Below are positions 8,393 to 17,807 of a stretch of DNA of 35,630 bases, piece by piece. The stretch's first letter is position 1. Every line of letters starts with the position of its first letter. The position numbers and the translations under genes were made by a program. The notes under the pieces were generated by a model. It did not search any database. It was not told where the DNA came from and was given only the letters and a program-made list of their open reading frames with translations. The stretch is from HGM04593 sp045631205 (GTDB lineage: Bacteria > Bacteroidota > Bacteroidia > Bacteroidales > Bacteroidaceae), in the NCBI GenBank assembly GCA_045631205.1, contig JAZQUI010000033.1:1-35630 (forward strand), in the 5' to 3' direction.

Positions 8393-11300
8393 ATGGCTTT
8401 TAGAAAAGAATCAAAGACTAAAACAAATTTTACGAAGATTACCATCGGTCTTGCATCACCGCAGGAGATTTTGGGTAATTCGTGTGGCGAGGTGTTGAAA
8501 CCTGAAACAATCAACTACCGTACATATAAGCCCGAGCGTGACGGATTGTTCTGCGAGCGCATCTTCGGCCCCGTAAAGGACTATGAGTGCCACTGTGGAA
8601 AATACAAACGCATCAGATATAAAGGCATTGTCTGCGACCGTTGTGGTGTAATGGTTACAGAGAAGAAAGTACGTCGTGAGCGTATGGGACACATCCAGTT
8701 GGTTGTGCCCATAGCCCACATCTGGTACTTCCGTTCTCTCCCCAACAAGATAGGTTATCTTTTGGGTCTTCCCACAAAAATGCTCGATGCTGTAATCTAC
8801 TACGAGAAATATATCGTAATTCAGCCCGGTGTTATGGGCCGCAAAGAGAACGAGGAGCGTCAGGATGTTCCCGGTAAGGAGAACGTACTCGACGGCGTTG
8901 AGACCAACCAGTTGCTTACAGAAGAGGAGTACTTGACCATAATGGATAACCTCCCCGAGGGTAACGAGTATCTCGACGACAGCGATCCCAACAAGTTCAT
9001 CGCTAAGATGGGTGCCGAGGCTATTCAAGATCTTTTGGCTCGCATTGACCTCGACTCACTCTCATACGAGTTGCGTAACCGTGCCAACACCGATATGTCA
9101 CAGCAGCGCAAGAACGAGGCTCTCAAACGCCTTCAGGTAGTAGAGTCCTTCCGTTCATCAATGGCTGCTTCAAACGGTAATAACCGTCCCGAGTGGATGA
9201 TTATGACTGTTATCCCCGTAATTCCCCCCGAATTACGTCCCTTGGTACCTCTCGATGGTGGCCGTTTCGCTACATCAGACGTTAACGACCTCTATCGTCG
9301 CGTAATTATACGTAACAACCGTCTTAAGAAACTTATCGAGATTAAGGCTCCCGAGGTTATCTTGCGTAACGAGAAACGTATGTTGCAGGAGGCTGTTGAC
9401 TCATTGTTCGACAACTCACGCAAGGCAAGTGCCCTCAAAAGCGATGCTAACCGTCCCTTGAAGTCTTTGTCAGACAGCCTTAAAGGTAAACAAGGACGTT
9501 TCCGTCAGAACCTTCTCGGTAAACGTGTCGACTATTCAGCACGTTCGGTAATCGTCGTTGGTCCCGAGCTTAAGATGGGTGAGTGCGGTCTTCCCAAATT
9601 GATGGCTGCCGAGCTCTACAAACCCTTCATCATCCGTAAGCTTATTGAGCGCGGTATTGTGAAGACTGTAAAATCGGCAAAGAAGATTGTCGATCGTCGC
9701 GATCCCAAAATATGGGATATCCTCGAGCACGTAATGAAAGGACACCCCGTTCTCCTCAACCGTGCGCCGACACTTCACCGTTTGGGTATCCAGGCCTTCC
9801 AGCCCAAGATGATTGAGGGTAAGGCAATTCAGCTTCACCCGCTGGCTTGTACCGCCTTCAACGCCGACTTCGACGGTGACCAGATGGCTGTACACTTGCC
9901 TTTGAGCAACGAGGCAGTGCTCGAAGCACAGATGCTTATGTTGCAGTCTCATAATATCCTCAACCCCTCAAACGGTGCTCCTATCACTGTGCCTTCACAG
10001 GATATGGTTCTTGGTCTTTATTACATTACCAAGATGCGTCCCGGTGCAAAGGGTAGCGGTATGACATTCTACGGTCCCGAGGAGGCTCTTATCGCCTACA
10101 ACCAGGGTCGCGTTGCAATACACGCTCCTGTAAACGTAATCGTTGAGGACCGTGACGAGAATGGTGACTATGTTCAGGTGATGCGCGAGACATCAGTTGG
10201 TCGTATCATTGCCAACCAGGTGGTACCCCGCGAGATGGGCTTCATCAATACCATCATCTCTAAGAAATCACTTCGTGGTATCATTACCGAGGTAATCAAG
10301 CGCGTAGGAGTAGCCCGTTCGGCCGACTTCCTCGATGGTCTTAAAAACCTTGGATACTATATGGCTTTCAAGGGTGGTTTGTCGTTCAACCTTGACGATG
10401 TTATCATTCCCGACGCAAAAGCCGACCTCGTGCGTAAAGGACACGAGAAAGTCGATGAAATTCTTGCCGAGTATAACCTCGGTCTTATCACCGACAGCGA
10501 GCGTTACAACAAAGTTATCGACGTTTGGACACACGTTAGCGAGGAACTCTCCGACATTTTGTTGAAGACCATTGCAAACGACGACCAAGGTTTCAACTCT
10601 GTATATATGATGCTCGATTCGGGTGCCCGTGGTTCTAAGGACCAGATTCGTCAGCTCTCTGGTATGCGTGGTCTTATGACCAAACCCCAGAAGGCCGGTT
10701 CAGAAGGTCCCCAAACCATTGAGAACCCCATTCTTTCGAACTTTAAAGAGGGACTTTCGGTGCTCGAGTACTTTATTTCATCTCACGGTGCCCGTAAGAG
10801 TCTTGCCGATACCGCTCTTAAGACAGCCGACGCCGGTTACCTTACACGTCGTCTTGTCGATGTATCTCACGATGTTATCATTAACGAGGAGGATTGCGGT
10901 ACATTGCGCGGACTTGTATGCACAGCTATCAAGAAGGGTGACAAGATTGAGTCTAAACTCAGCGACCGTATCCTTGGCCGTGTATCGGTACACGATGTTG
11001 TTGATCCCACAACAGGAAAGATTATCGTTGCATCGGGCGAGATGATTACCGAGGCTATTGCCGAGGAAATCGAGAACTCACCCATTGAGAGCGTTGAGAT
11101 TCGTTCAGTTCTCACCTGTGAGTCTAAGCACGGTGTTTGTGCAAAATGTTACGGACGCAACCTTGCAACAGGCCGTATGGTCGAGAAGGGTGAGGCTGTC
11201 GGCGTAATCGCGGCACAGTCTATCGGTGAGCCCGGTACACAGCTTACACTTCGTACCTTCCACGCCGGTGGTGTCGCAAGTGGTGTTGCACACGAGGCAT

Positions 11301-12739
11301 CTATCAAGTCTAAACACGCAGCACGCTTGAGCTTCGAGGAGTTGCGCGTTGTTGATGCAGTTGAGGCCGATGGTTCACCTGTGAAGATTGTTGTAAGCCG
11401 TTTGAGCGAGGTACGTTTCATCGATATAAACACCGGTATCGTACTTTCATCACACAATATCCCCTACGGTTCAAAACTTTATGCAGCCGATGGCGATGTT
11501 GTAGAGCCCAACACACTCATTGCAACTTGGGACCCCTTCAACGCTGTCATTGTAACAGAGTATGCAGGACGCGTAGAGTTCGATTCAGTTATCGAAAACG
11601 TAACATACAAGGTAGAGACCGACGAGAGTACCGGTTTGCACGAAATCGTTATCGTTGAGTCTAAGGACAAGACCAAGATACCTACCATCCGCATCGTTGA
11701 CGAGAACGATGTTGTACTCCACAGTTATAACCTCCCTGTGGGCGGTCGCGTAATCGTGGACAACAAGCAGGTTCTCAAAGCCGGTGATACAATGGTTAAG
11801 ATTCCTCGTGTGTTTGGTGGTGCAGGTGATATCACCGGTGGTCTTCCCCGTGTTACAGAGCTCTTTGAGGCACGTAATCCCTCTAACCCTGCTGTTGTAT
11901 CAGAAATCGACGGTGAGGTTACAATGGGTAAAGTTAAACGTGGTAACCGCGAGATCATCGTTACCTCTAAGGTTGGTGATGTTAAGAAATACCTTGTTGC
12001 GCTTTCAAAACAGATTCTTGTTCAGGACGGTGACTTTGTACGTGCCGGAACACCTCTGTCCGATGGTGCGATCACTCCCTCTGACATTTTGGCAATTATG
12101 GGTTCTACCGCTGTACAGGAGTACATCGTGAACGAGGCACAGGATGTTTATCGTTTGCAGGGTGTAATGATCAACGACAAGCACTTCGAGATTATCGTAC
12201 GCCAGATGATGCGCAAGGTACAGATCAACGATCCCGGTGATACACGCTTCCTTGAGTTGCAGATTGTCGACAAACTTCAGTTCCAGGAGGAGAACGACCG
12301 TATCTGGGGCAAGAAGGTTGTTGTTGATGCCGGTGACTCAGAAAACCTCAAACCCGGTCAGATTATCACAGCTCGCAAGTTGCGCGACGAGAACAGTACT
12401 CTCAAACGCCGCGACCTCAAGCCCATCGTTTCACGCGATGCTCAGCCTGCAACATCTACACAGATACTTCAGGGTATCACACGTGCAGCATTGCAGACAC
12501 AGAGCTTTATGTCGGCTGCATCGTTCCAGGAGACAACAAAGGTTCTCAACGAGGCTGCTATCAACATGAAGAGCGACTACCTCTTGGGTATGAAGGAGAA
12601 CGTAATTTGCGGTCACCTTATCCCCGCCGGTACAGGTCAGCGTGAGTTCAACCGCATAATCGTAGGTTCAAAAGAGGATTACGAGCGCATACAGGCAAAC
12701 AAGAAAGCCTTGCTTGATTTCTCTGACAACGAAGAGTAA
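8393..12739 (+). CDS. rpoC: DNA-directed RNA polymerase subunit beta'
   Basis: A protein of 1448 aa. The zinc ribbon of the clamp has ligands C66, C68, C81 and C84. The catalytic NADFDGDQ at 490-497 supplies three Mg-binding aspartates (D492, D494, D496). A second zinc site lies at CESKHGVCAKC, about two-thirds along, and is followed by the trigger-loop region with GEPGTQLTLRTFH. The beta'-specific insert and C-terminal tail ending LLDFSDNEE are of normal size. It is the last gene of the cluster and ends before a GNRA-loop terminator. Confidence 0.99.
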   Translation: MAFRKESKTKTNFTKITIGLASPQEILGNSCGEVLKPETINYRTYKPERDGLFCERIFGPVKDYECHCGKYKRIRYKGIVCDRCGVMVTEKKVRRERMGHIQLVVPIAHIWYFRSLPNKIGYLLGLPTKMLDAVIYYEKYIVIQPGVMGRKENEERQDVPGKENVLDGVETNQLLTEEEYLTIMDNLPEGNEYLDDSDPNKFIAKMGAEAIQDLLARIDLDSLSYELRNRANTDMSQQRKNEALKRLQVVESFRSSMAASNGNNRPEWMIMTVIPVIPPELRPLVPLDGGRFATSDVNDLYRRVIIRNNRLKKLIEIKAPEVILRNEKRMLQEAVDSLFDNSRKASALKSDANRPLKSLSDSLKGKQGRFRQNLLGKRVDYSARSVIVVGPELKMGECGLPKLMAAELYKPFIIRKLIERGIVKTVKSAKKIVDRRDPKIWDILEHVMKGHPVLLNRAPTLHRLGIQAFQPKMIEGKAIQLHPLACTAFNADFDGDQMAVHLPLSNEAVLEAQMLMLQSHNILNPSNGAPITVPSQDMVLGLYYITKMRPGAKGSGMTFYGPEEALIAYNQGRVAIHAPVNVIVEDRDENGDYVQVMRETSVGRIIANQVVPREMGFINTIISKKSLRGIITEVIKRVGVARSADFLDGLKNLGYYMAFKGGLSFNLDDVIIPDAKADLVRKGHEKVDEILAEYNLGLITDSERYNKVIDVWTHVSEELSDILLKTIANDDQGFNSVYMMLDSGARGSKDQIRQLSGMRGLMTKPQKAGSEGPQTIENPILSNFKEGLSVLEYFISSHGARKSLADTALKTADAGYLTRRLVDVSHDVIINEEDCGTLRGLVCTAIKKGDKIESKLSDRILGRVSVHDVVDPTTGKIIVASGEMITEAIAEEIENSPIESVEIRSVLTCESKHGVCAKCYGRNLATGRMVEKGEAVGVIAAQSIGEPGTQLTLRTFHAGGVASGVAHEASIKSKHAARLSFEELRVVDAVEADGSPVKIVVSRLSEVRFIDINTGIVLSSHNIPYGSKLYAADGDVVEPNTLIATWDPFNAVIVTEYAGRVEFDSVIENVTYKVETDESTGLHEIVIVESKDKTKIPTIRIVDENDVVLHSYNLPVGGRVIVDNKQVLKAGDTMVKIPRVFGGAGDITGGLPRVTELFEARNPSNPAVVSEIDGEVTMGKVKRGNREIIVTSKVGDVKKYLVALSKQILVQDGDFVRAGTPLSDGAITPSDILAIMGSTAVQEYIVNEAQDVYRLQGVMINDKHFEIIVRQMMRKVQINDPGDTRFLELQIVDKLQFQEENDRIWGKKVVVDAGDSENLKPGQIITARKLRDENSTLKRRDLKPIVSRDAQPATSTQILQGITRAALQTQSFMSAASFQETTKVLNEAAINMKSDYLLGMKENVICGHLIPAGTGQREFNRIIVGSKEDYERIQANKKALLDFSDNEE

Positions 12740-12764
12740 GCGTTACAATAGATAATATATAAAT

Positions 12765-12800
12765 AAGCGGCACGGAAACGTGCCGCTTGTTGTGTTTAAT
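12765..12800 (+). terminator. Intrinsic terminator after rpoC
   Basis: AAGCGGCACG (12765-12774) pairs perfectly with CGTGCCGCTT (12779-12788) across a GAAA tetraloop of the GNRA class, followed by the T-rich GTTGTGTTT. It ends the ribosomal protein/RNA polymerase unit. Confidence 0.9.
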
Positions 12801-12815
12801 AGGGTCAATAAATAT

Positions 12816-12846
12816 TTTGAATTGTAAAAAATATAATCTACTTTTG
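12816..12846 (+). promoter_or_regulatory. Bacteroidota-type promoter for the glycine-lipid genes
   Basis: TTTG at 12816-12819 is followed after 19 nt by TACTTTTG (12839-12846), an exact match to the phylum's -7 element TAnnTTTG. The start codon of the next gene lies 32 nt downstream. Confidence 0.8.
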
Positions 12847-12878
12847 CAATAAGTTAACTAACATAGGAGAATAGGGCT

Positions 12879-13691
12879 ATGAGTGAAATTATAAAAATAG
12901 ATATCGACGCTATACTCGCCGCAAAAGCCGGCAAGAAAGCCCGTTATATTCCCCGTTTTTTGGTCTCTTACCTCAAGAAAATCATCCATCAGGACGAGAT
13001 GAACGAGTTTATGCGCCTTAACTATAAAAAGCACGACCTCGAATTCATCGCCGCCTTTATGCAATATTTCAACAACTCGTTTGAAGTAGAAGGGCTTGAG
13101 AACCTTCCCGCCGATGGTCGTTATACATTTGTCAGCAACCACCCGTTGGGTGCGCAGGACGGCTTGGGACTTGCCTACATTCTTGGTCAAAAGTACGAGG
13201 GTCGCATAAAGCTCCTTGTCAACGACCTCCTGATGAATATTCCCAACATATCATCCTTTTGGGTGCCTATAAACAAGACCGGCAAGCAGGCACGCAATTT
13301 CCCCCAAGTGGTGAATGCCGCATTCGAGAGCGACAACAACATAGTGATGTTCCCAGCCGGAATATGCTCGCGCAAGCAGGGTGGTGTCATTCGCGACCTT
13401 GAGTGGAAGAAGACCTTTATTACAAAAAGCGTACAAACACAACGTGATATAATTCCCATACATTTCGAAGGGCGCAACTCCGATTTTTTCTATCGATTGG
13501 CCAATATCAACAAGATGCTGGGAATAAAATTCAACATAGCAATGCTCTATTTGAGCGATGAGATGTTCAAGAACAAAAATAAAACATTTAAGGTAACAAT
13601 TGGTAAACCAATTCCCTGGCAAACATTCGACTCGTCGAAGAAACCCGCAGAGTGGGCCCAATATGTCAAGGACATTGTTTACACATTGTAA
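12879..13691 (+). CDS. glsA: PlsC-like O-acyltransferase, probable glycine lipid synthase GlsA
   Basis: A 270-aa acyltransferase of the lysophospholipid/glycerol-3-phosphate acyltransferase superfamily. The acceptor motif reads SNHPLGAQDGLG: H88 and D94 are five residues apart (HX5D) rather than the usual HX4D. A FPEGTRS-like block is FPAGICSR (158-165). No clear transmembrane helix is seen, so it is probably membrane-associated. It directly precedes a GNAT-type N-acyltransferase (19-nt gap), the pair that in Bacteroides makes N-acyl-3-acyloxyacyl glycine lipids: the GNAT protein (GlsB) N-acylates glycine and this protein adds the second acyl chain. Assignment rests on family features and pairing. 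A general lysophospholipid acyltransferase role cannot be excluded. Confidence 0.75.
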   Translation: MSEIIKIDIDAILAAKAGKKARYIPRFLVSYLKKIIHQDEMNEFMRLNYKKHDLEFIAAFMQYFNNSFEVEGLENLPADGRYTFVSNHPLGAQDGLGLAYILGQKYEGRIKLLVNDLLMNIPNISSFWVPINKTGKQARNFPQVVNAAFESDNNIVMFPAGICSRKQGGVIRDLEWKKTFITKSVQTQRDIIPIHFEGRNSDFFYRLANINKMLGIKFNIAMLYLSDEMFKNKNKTFKVTIGKPIPWQTFDSSKKPAEWAQYVKDIVYTL

Positions 13692-13710
13692 TGCCGCCGA
13701 AATAAATAAT

Positions 13711-14706
13711 ATGGAAGAGATTATAGCTCCGGTTCCAAAGGAACTTTTAAAGGCCGAATTGACCGAGGACAAGCGCTTGCGCTTTACACATCGCAGTAAT
13801 AATGAAATATACATAGTTACGGCTTTCGACTCGCCTAACGTGATGCGCGAAATTGGCCGTTTGCGAGAGATAGCCTTTCGCGCGGCAGGTGGCGGCACCG
13901 GTAAATCTGTCGATATTGACGAGTTCGACACTATGGAGAACCCATACAAGCAGCTTATTGTGTGGAATCCCGAGTGCGACGACATAATAGGCGGTTATCG
14001 CTATATCTATGGTGGCGATGTTCGTCTCGACGAGCGCGGCGAGCCAATGATTGCGACCGCTCACGGTATGTTCACCTTCTCTGATAAGTTTATGAAAGAG
14101 ATTCTGCCTTATACAGTGGAGCTTGGTCGCGCTTTTGTGGCTCTTGAATACCAATCGTCAAAGATGGGCTCAAAGAGTATCTTTGCTCTCGACAATTTGT
14201 GGGACGGTCTTGGCGCACTCACCGTGGTTATCCCCAACGTGAAATATCTTTTCGGCAAGGTAACAATGTATCCATCATATTTGACCAAAGCGCGCGATAT
14301 GATACTCTACTTCTTGAAGAAACATTTTGCCGACCCCGACAACCTTGTAGTTCCCGCCACCCCATTGCTTATAGAAACCCCCGAGGAGGAACTTGCAGCA
14401 ATCTTCAATAAAGAAACCTTTAAAGAGGATTACAGAACCTTGAAGCAGGAGGTACACAAATTTGGTCTTGCCATTCCGCCCATGGTGAACGCTTATATGG
14501 GTCTTTCGCCCACGATGCGCATCTTCGGTACCGCAGTAAACTACGGTTTCGGTAATGTTGAAGAGACCGGTCTTCTCATTGCAGTGGATGAATTGCAGGA
14601 CGACAAGAGAATGCGTTACATTGAGTCTTTTGCCAAGGAGAACCCCGATGCCATAAAGCTGACCTCCGGAGCAAACAAGGTTTTCTACCGCATAGACAAT
14701 AACTGA
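13711..14706 (+). CDS. glsB: GNAT (hemolysin-type) N-acyltransferase, probable glycine N-acyltransferase GlsB
   Basis: The start at ATG 13711 (MEEIIAPVPKELL) gives 331 aa; an in-frame extension upstream overlaps the previous gene and is unlikely. The protein resembles the OlsB/hemolysin-like GNAT acyltransferases that transfer a 3-hydroxyacyl group from acyl-ACP to an amino acid. The characteristic stretch YTVELGRAFVALEYQ and the following segment with DNLWDGLGAL are visible. In Bacteroides thetaiotaomicron, GlsB makes the N-acyl glycine (commendamide) precursor of glycine lipids. It forms a two-gene unit with the preceding acyltransferase under the promoter at 12816-12846, closed by a terminator at 14725-14758. 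Confidence 0.78.
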   Translation: MEEIIAPVPKELLKAELTEDKRLRFTHRSNNEIYIVTAFDSPNVMREIGRLREIAFRAAGGGTGKSVDIDEFDTMENPYKQLIVWNPECDDIIGGYRYIYGGDVRLDERGEPMIATAHGMFTFSDKFMKEILPYTVELGRAFVALEYQSSKMGSKSIFALDNLWDGLGALTVVIPNVKYLFGKVTMYPSYLTKARDMILYFLKKHFADPDNLVVPATPLLIETPEEELAAIFNKETFKEDYRTLKQEVHKFGLAIPPMVNAYMGLSPTMRIFGTAVNYGFGNVEETGLLIAVDELQDDKRMRYIESFAKENPDAIKLTSGANKVFYRIDNN

Positions 14707-14724
14707 AATAGCAAATAGGGAAAA

Positions 14725-14758
14725 GCTCCGAGAACAAAATCTTTTGCTCGGAGTTTTT
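14725..14758 (+). terminator. Intrinsic terminator after glsB
   Basis: CTCCGAG (14726-14732) pairs with CTCGGAG (14747-14753), with A/T pairs inside, and is followed by TTTTT (14754-14758). It separates the lipid pair from dut. I saw no clear TAnnTTTG promoter between it and dut, so dut may depend partly on read-through. Confidence 0.88.
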
Positions 14759-14777
14759 CATTTAATTGATCACAGAT

Positions 14778-15209
14778 ATGAAAGTACAGATAATAAACAA
14801 ATCGAAACACCAATTGCCCGCTTACGCAACAGGTCTTTCGGCCGGAATGGATTTAAGAGCAAATATCGAGGAGCCCATAGAACTGCAACCTCTGCAACGA
14901 GTATTGGTTCCCACAGGGCTTTTTATGGCTCTTCCCGAGGGATATGAAGCGCAGGTTCGTCCCCGTAGCGGTCTTGCCATTAAAAAGGGAATAACCGTGC
15001 TTAACTCTCCCGGTACCATCGACGCCGACTATCGTGGCGAGGTGTGTGTAATTCTTGTAAACCTCTCTTCGGAGCCTTTCATCATTACCGATGGCGAGCG
15101 TATAGCCCAGATGGTTATTGCCCGTCACGAGCAGGTGGAGTGGAGCGAGGTTGAAGTGCTTGACGACACCGAGCGTGGTGCCGGCGGTTTTGGACACACT
15201 GGTGTGTAA
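14778..15209 (+). CDS. dut: dUTP diphosphatase
   Basis: Hydrolyses dUTP to dUMP and pyrophosphate, keeping uracil out of DNA and feeding dTMP synthesis. ATG 14778 (MKVQIINKSKHQLP) gives 143 aa, the normal length for this trimeric enzyme; an in-frame TTG four codons earlier is less likely. All five motifs are recognisable: SAGMDLRA, PRSGLAIKKG, the catalytic GTIDADYRGEV, the GERIAQMV segment, and the C-terminal glycine-rich arm RGAGGFGHTG. The next gene starts six nt downstream, suggesting co-transcription with the envelope genes that follow. Confidence 0.97.
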   Translation: MKVQIINKSKHQLPAYATGLSAGMDLRANIEEPIELQPLQRVLVPTGLFMALPEGYEAQVRPRSGLAIKKGITVLNSPGTIDADYRGEVCVILVNLSSEPFIITDGERIAQMVIARHEQVEWSEVEVLDDTERGAGGFGHTGV

Positions 15210-15215
15210 AGCTTT

Positions 15216-16970
15216 ATGAGAGGCGGGTTACGACACATAATATTCTCACTCCTGTGGCTCACTATATTCGCAGTGCAGGTGTCGCCGGGTGCTGCCAAGT
15301 GCTCAGGCGACTCGGTAGCACGCGAACGTGCCGTTGATTATTTCTATTTGCAGGCACTCTCGCTTGTGGAGCAGGAAAAATATGACTCCGCATTCGACCT
15401 GTTGGAGCACTGTCGTTCGTTGAGTCCATCGTCGTCAGCTGTTCTCTTTGAGCTTGTGAATATGCACCAATTTCTTGGGCAGAAGGAGCAGGCACTCGAT
15501 ATGCTCAAAAGAATTGTTAGCGAAAATCCGCAGAACTATCAGTTCTGGCTTGCCTTGTTACAGTATTTCGACAATGAATTAAACCGAGAGGCTGCATTAA
15601 AGGTACACGAGGAGATGGCGTTGGCATTTCCTGGCAAGAGCGATGTCTTTATATCCCTTTCGGCCCGTTATGCCGACCTTGCAATGTTTCCCGAAGCGAT
15701 AAATGCTCTAAACCGCTACGAAACAATTGAAGGGCGTTCCGAGTATGTCTCTTTGCAAAAATATCGTATGTATGTCATTATGCAGCAACGCGAAGCAGCT
15801 CTTGCCGAACTTGCCTCTCTGGCGAAGGAGTATCCCGGTGACCTGCGTTTTCGCTCTATGGAGGCCGACACATACTATATGTTCGACGAGAAAGAGAAAG
15901 CGCTTGCCATATACCACTCAATATTGGAGCAGGATCCCGAAAATATAACCGCTCAATTATCTCTTTCAGCACACTACAAGCACGAGAATAACGATACTCT
16001 CTATCTCCAACTCACCGAGCAACTCCTTAAGAACGAGAAGTATACCGACGGTGACCGCGTGAAGAAAATATCGGAATACATAAACTACATAGAGCAGAAA
16101 GACCCGTCGGGGGTATATACACGTGTGACCTCTTTTCTCGACGAGTTGTTGCAGCTCCCTTATGGTGTGTTAGATGTGGCGAGAATCTATTCCCTTTACA
16201 TCTCTTATAACCGCAAGGGTGAGCAGGAGCATCTTCCAATCTTAAACAAGATATTGTCAATAGACCCTGAGGACCGTCCCGCCCGTCTGCAAAGGTTGCA
16301 GTATGCCGCCAACCGCAGTGCCTTCAATGAGGTTGTTGCCGAGTGTGACACTGCCTTAATGTACTACCCCGATGTTCTTGAATTCTACAACTACCGCGCA
16401 GTGGCGTGTTACCTGCAAGGGGACAAGAACGAGGCGATAAAGACCTACGAGGCCGGGCTCGAGAAATGCTCTGCCGAAACATCGGCCGATTTCATTTCCG
16501 AAGTCTATGCGCACCTTGGTGATGTATATTACGAAGTTGGCAACGTTGATGCAGCTATGCAGGCCTACGAAACATCCTTGTCGTATAACAGCACCAATAT
16601 CGTAGTTCTCAACAACTATGCATACTACCTTGCACTTGCCAACCGCGACCTTGAACGCGCTCTTGAAATGAGTTACCACACGATAAAGGCATCTCCCGAC
16701 GAGGCAATATATATAGATACCTATGCGTGGATACTTTTTCTGCTCGAGCGTTACGATGAAGCAAAAGAGTATGCCGACAAACTAATGTCGGCCGAGGGCG
16801 AGAAGAGCGCCGTGGAGTTCCACCATTGTGGCGATATATACTTCAAGAACGGTGATGTTGAAAAAGCCCTTGAATGTTGGATAAAGGCTCGTGAGATGGG
16901 CGACGATTCCAAGGTGCTGAACAAAAAAATAAAAAAGAAAAAATATATACCAAATGGTAAAAACAAATAA
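15216..16970 (+). CDS. Exported tetratricopeptide-repeat protein
   Basis: A 584-aa protein with an N-terminal signal peptide (hydrophobic about 8-25, cleavage near GAA-K27). It consists almost wholly of TPR-like helical repeats, for example EQEKYDSAFDLLEHC, LGQKEQALDMLKRI, YAHLGDVYYEVGNVDAAMQAYE and FKNGDVEKALECW. The C-terminus is lysine-rich. TPR proteins are scaffolds for protein-protein contacts; no enzymatic motif is seen. It lies between dut and a DUF4292 lipoprotein in an apparently conserved Bacteroidales cluster that also contains an EnvC-like protein, which hints at an envelope role. Its last 17 nt overlap the next gene. Confidence 0.85.
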   Translation: MRGGLRHIIFSLLWLTIFAVQVSPGAAKCSGDSVARERAVDYFYLQALSLVEQEKYDSAFDLLEHCRSLSPSSSAVLFELVNMHQFLGQKEQALDMLKRIVSENPQNYQFWLALLQYFDNELNREAALKVHEEMALAFPGKSDVFISLSARYADLAMFPEAINALNRYETIEGRSEYVSLQKYRMYVIMQQREAALAELASLAKEYPGDLRFRSMEADTYYMFDEKEKALAIYHSILEQDPENITAQLSLSAHYKHENNDTLYLQLTEQLLKNEKYTDGDRVKKISEYINYIEQKDPSGVYTRVTSFLDELLQLPYGVLDVARIYSLYISYNRKGEQEHLPILNKILSIDPEDRPARLQRLQYAANRSAFNEVVAECDTALMYYPDVLEFYNYRAVACYLQGDKNEAIKTYEAGLEKCSAETSADFISEVYAHLGDVYYEVGNVDAAMQAYETSLSYNSTNIVVLNNYAYYLALANRDLERALEMSYHTIKASPDEAIYIDTYAWILFLLERYDEAKEYADKLMSAEGEKSAVEFHHCGDIYFKNGDVEKALECWIKAREMGDDSKVLNKKIKKKKYIPNGKNK

Positions 16971-17775
16971 CCCCATACTCCTTGTTCTGCTGTTTGCGAC
17001 ATTCTTGTTTGTGGGCTGTAAATCCACCAAACACGCGCAGGAAACCTCGCCCGTCGCAGGGATTACTCTTGCCGAGATTGGTGCAATGCAGGCTGTGCAG
17101 GGAGCGTACACATCTTACTCTGCCAAGATTAAGTTGTCGGCCAATGCGGGAGGCAATACCTTAACATCACAGGGAACACTAAAACTTAAAGATGGCGAAG
17201 GTGCGCAGATAAGCATAGTTCCCCTCGGGCTTTTTGAGGCCGCGCGTATAGAGTTTGCCCCCTTGTATGTACTAATGGTAAACAGGCTCAAGAAAGAGTA
17301 CTCCTTGGTTCATTACAGCAACATACCGCTATTGCAGCAGCTAGGGCTCAACCACGCGCTTTTGCAGTCGGTTTTGCAGAACAGAGTATATATACCCGAT
17401 GACGAGAACCTTTCAAAAGCTCTCTCGGCTATGGATATAACCCTTGAAGGCGACCTTCTTGTTCTATCGACAAAGGCCAACGGCATAACCTATAAATATT
17501 ACATAGAAAAGTCCTCGGGCCTGCTTCTTAAAAGTATAGGTACTCTCGGCAACGGTACAGCTGTAACCTGCCTTTACGAAGGTTTCCAACTTGTTGGCGG
17601 CAAGATGTTCCCTCACAGCATAACTCTCACTATTAGCGGCACAGCAAAGCCTGTGGAGCTCTCCTTTGTGTTGAGTAAGGTTAAAGAGGATTATGAGTAC
17701 ACAGCTACATCGCCCTCATCCTCGTACAAGAAGGTGGGCGTAACCGACCTGCTCGAGGCACTCGGGGGTAAATAA
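16954..17775 (+). CDS. DUF4292-type lipoprotein
   Basis: A 273-aa protein with a hydrophobic signal and a lipobox LFVGC (C22 lipidated), so probably anchored in the outer or inner membrane facing the periplasm. The rest is beta-rich and looks like the LolA/LolB-like fold of the DUF4292 family: alternating strands such as SYSAKIKLSANAGG, TSQGTLKLKDGEGAQIS and KYYIEKSSGLLL. The start codon lies inside the 3' end of the TPR gene (17-nt overlap), implying translational coupling. The function is unknown. LolB-like handling of lipoproteins or lipids is a reasonable guess, not shown. Confidence 0.82.
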   Translation: MVKTNNPILLVLLFATFLFVGCKSTKHAQETSPVAGITLAEIGAMQAVQGAYTSYSAKIKLSANAGGNTLTSQGTLKLKDGEGAQISIVPLGLFEAARIEFAPLYVLMVNRLKKEYSLVHYSNIPLLQQLGLNHALLQSVLQNRVYIPDDENLSKALSAMDITLEGDLLVLSTKANGITYKYYIEKSSGLLLKSIGTLGNGTAVTCLYEGFQLVGGKMFPHSITLTISGTAKPVELSFVLSKVKEDYEYTATSPSSSYKKVGVTDLLEALGGK

Positions 17776-17807
17776 AAAGTTCAACCGGCAAACACAGAAA
17801 AATTTCA

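Noticed and set aside
14766..14777. TTG start for dut four codons upstream.
   Set aside because: ATG 14778 gives the conserved MKVQIINKS N-terminus and usual length.
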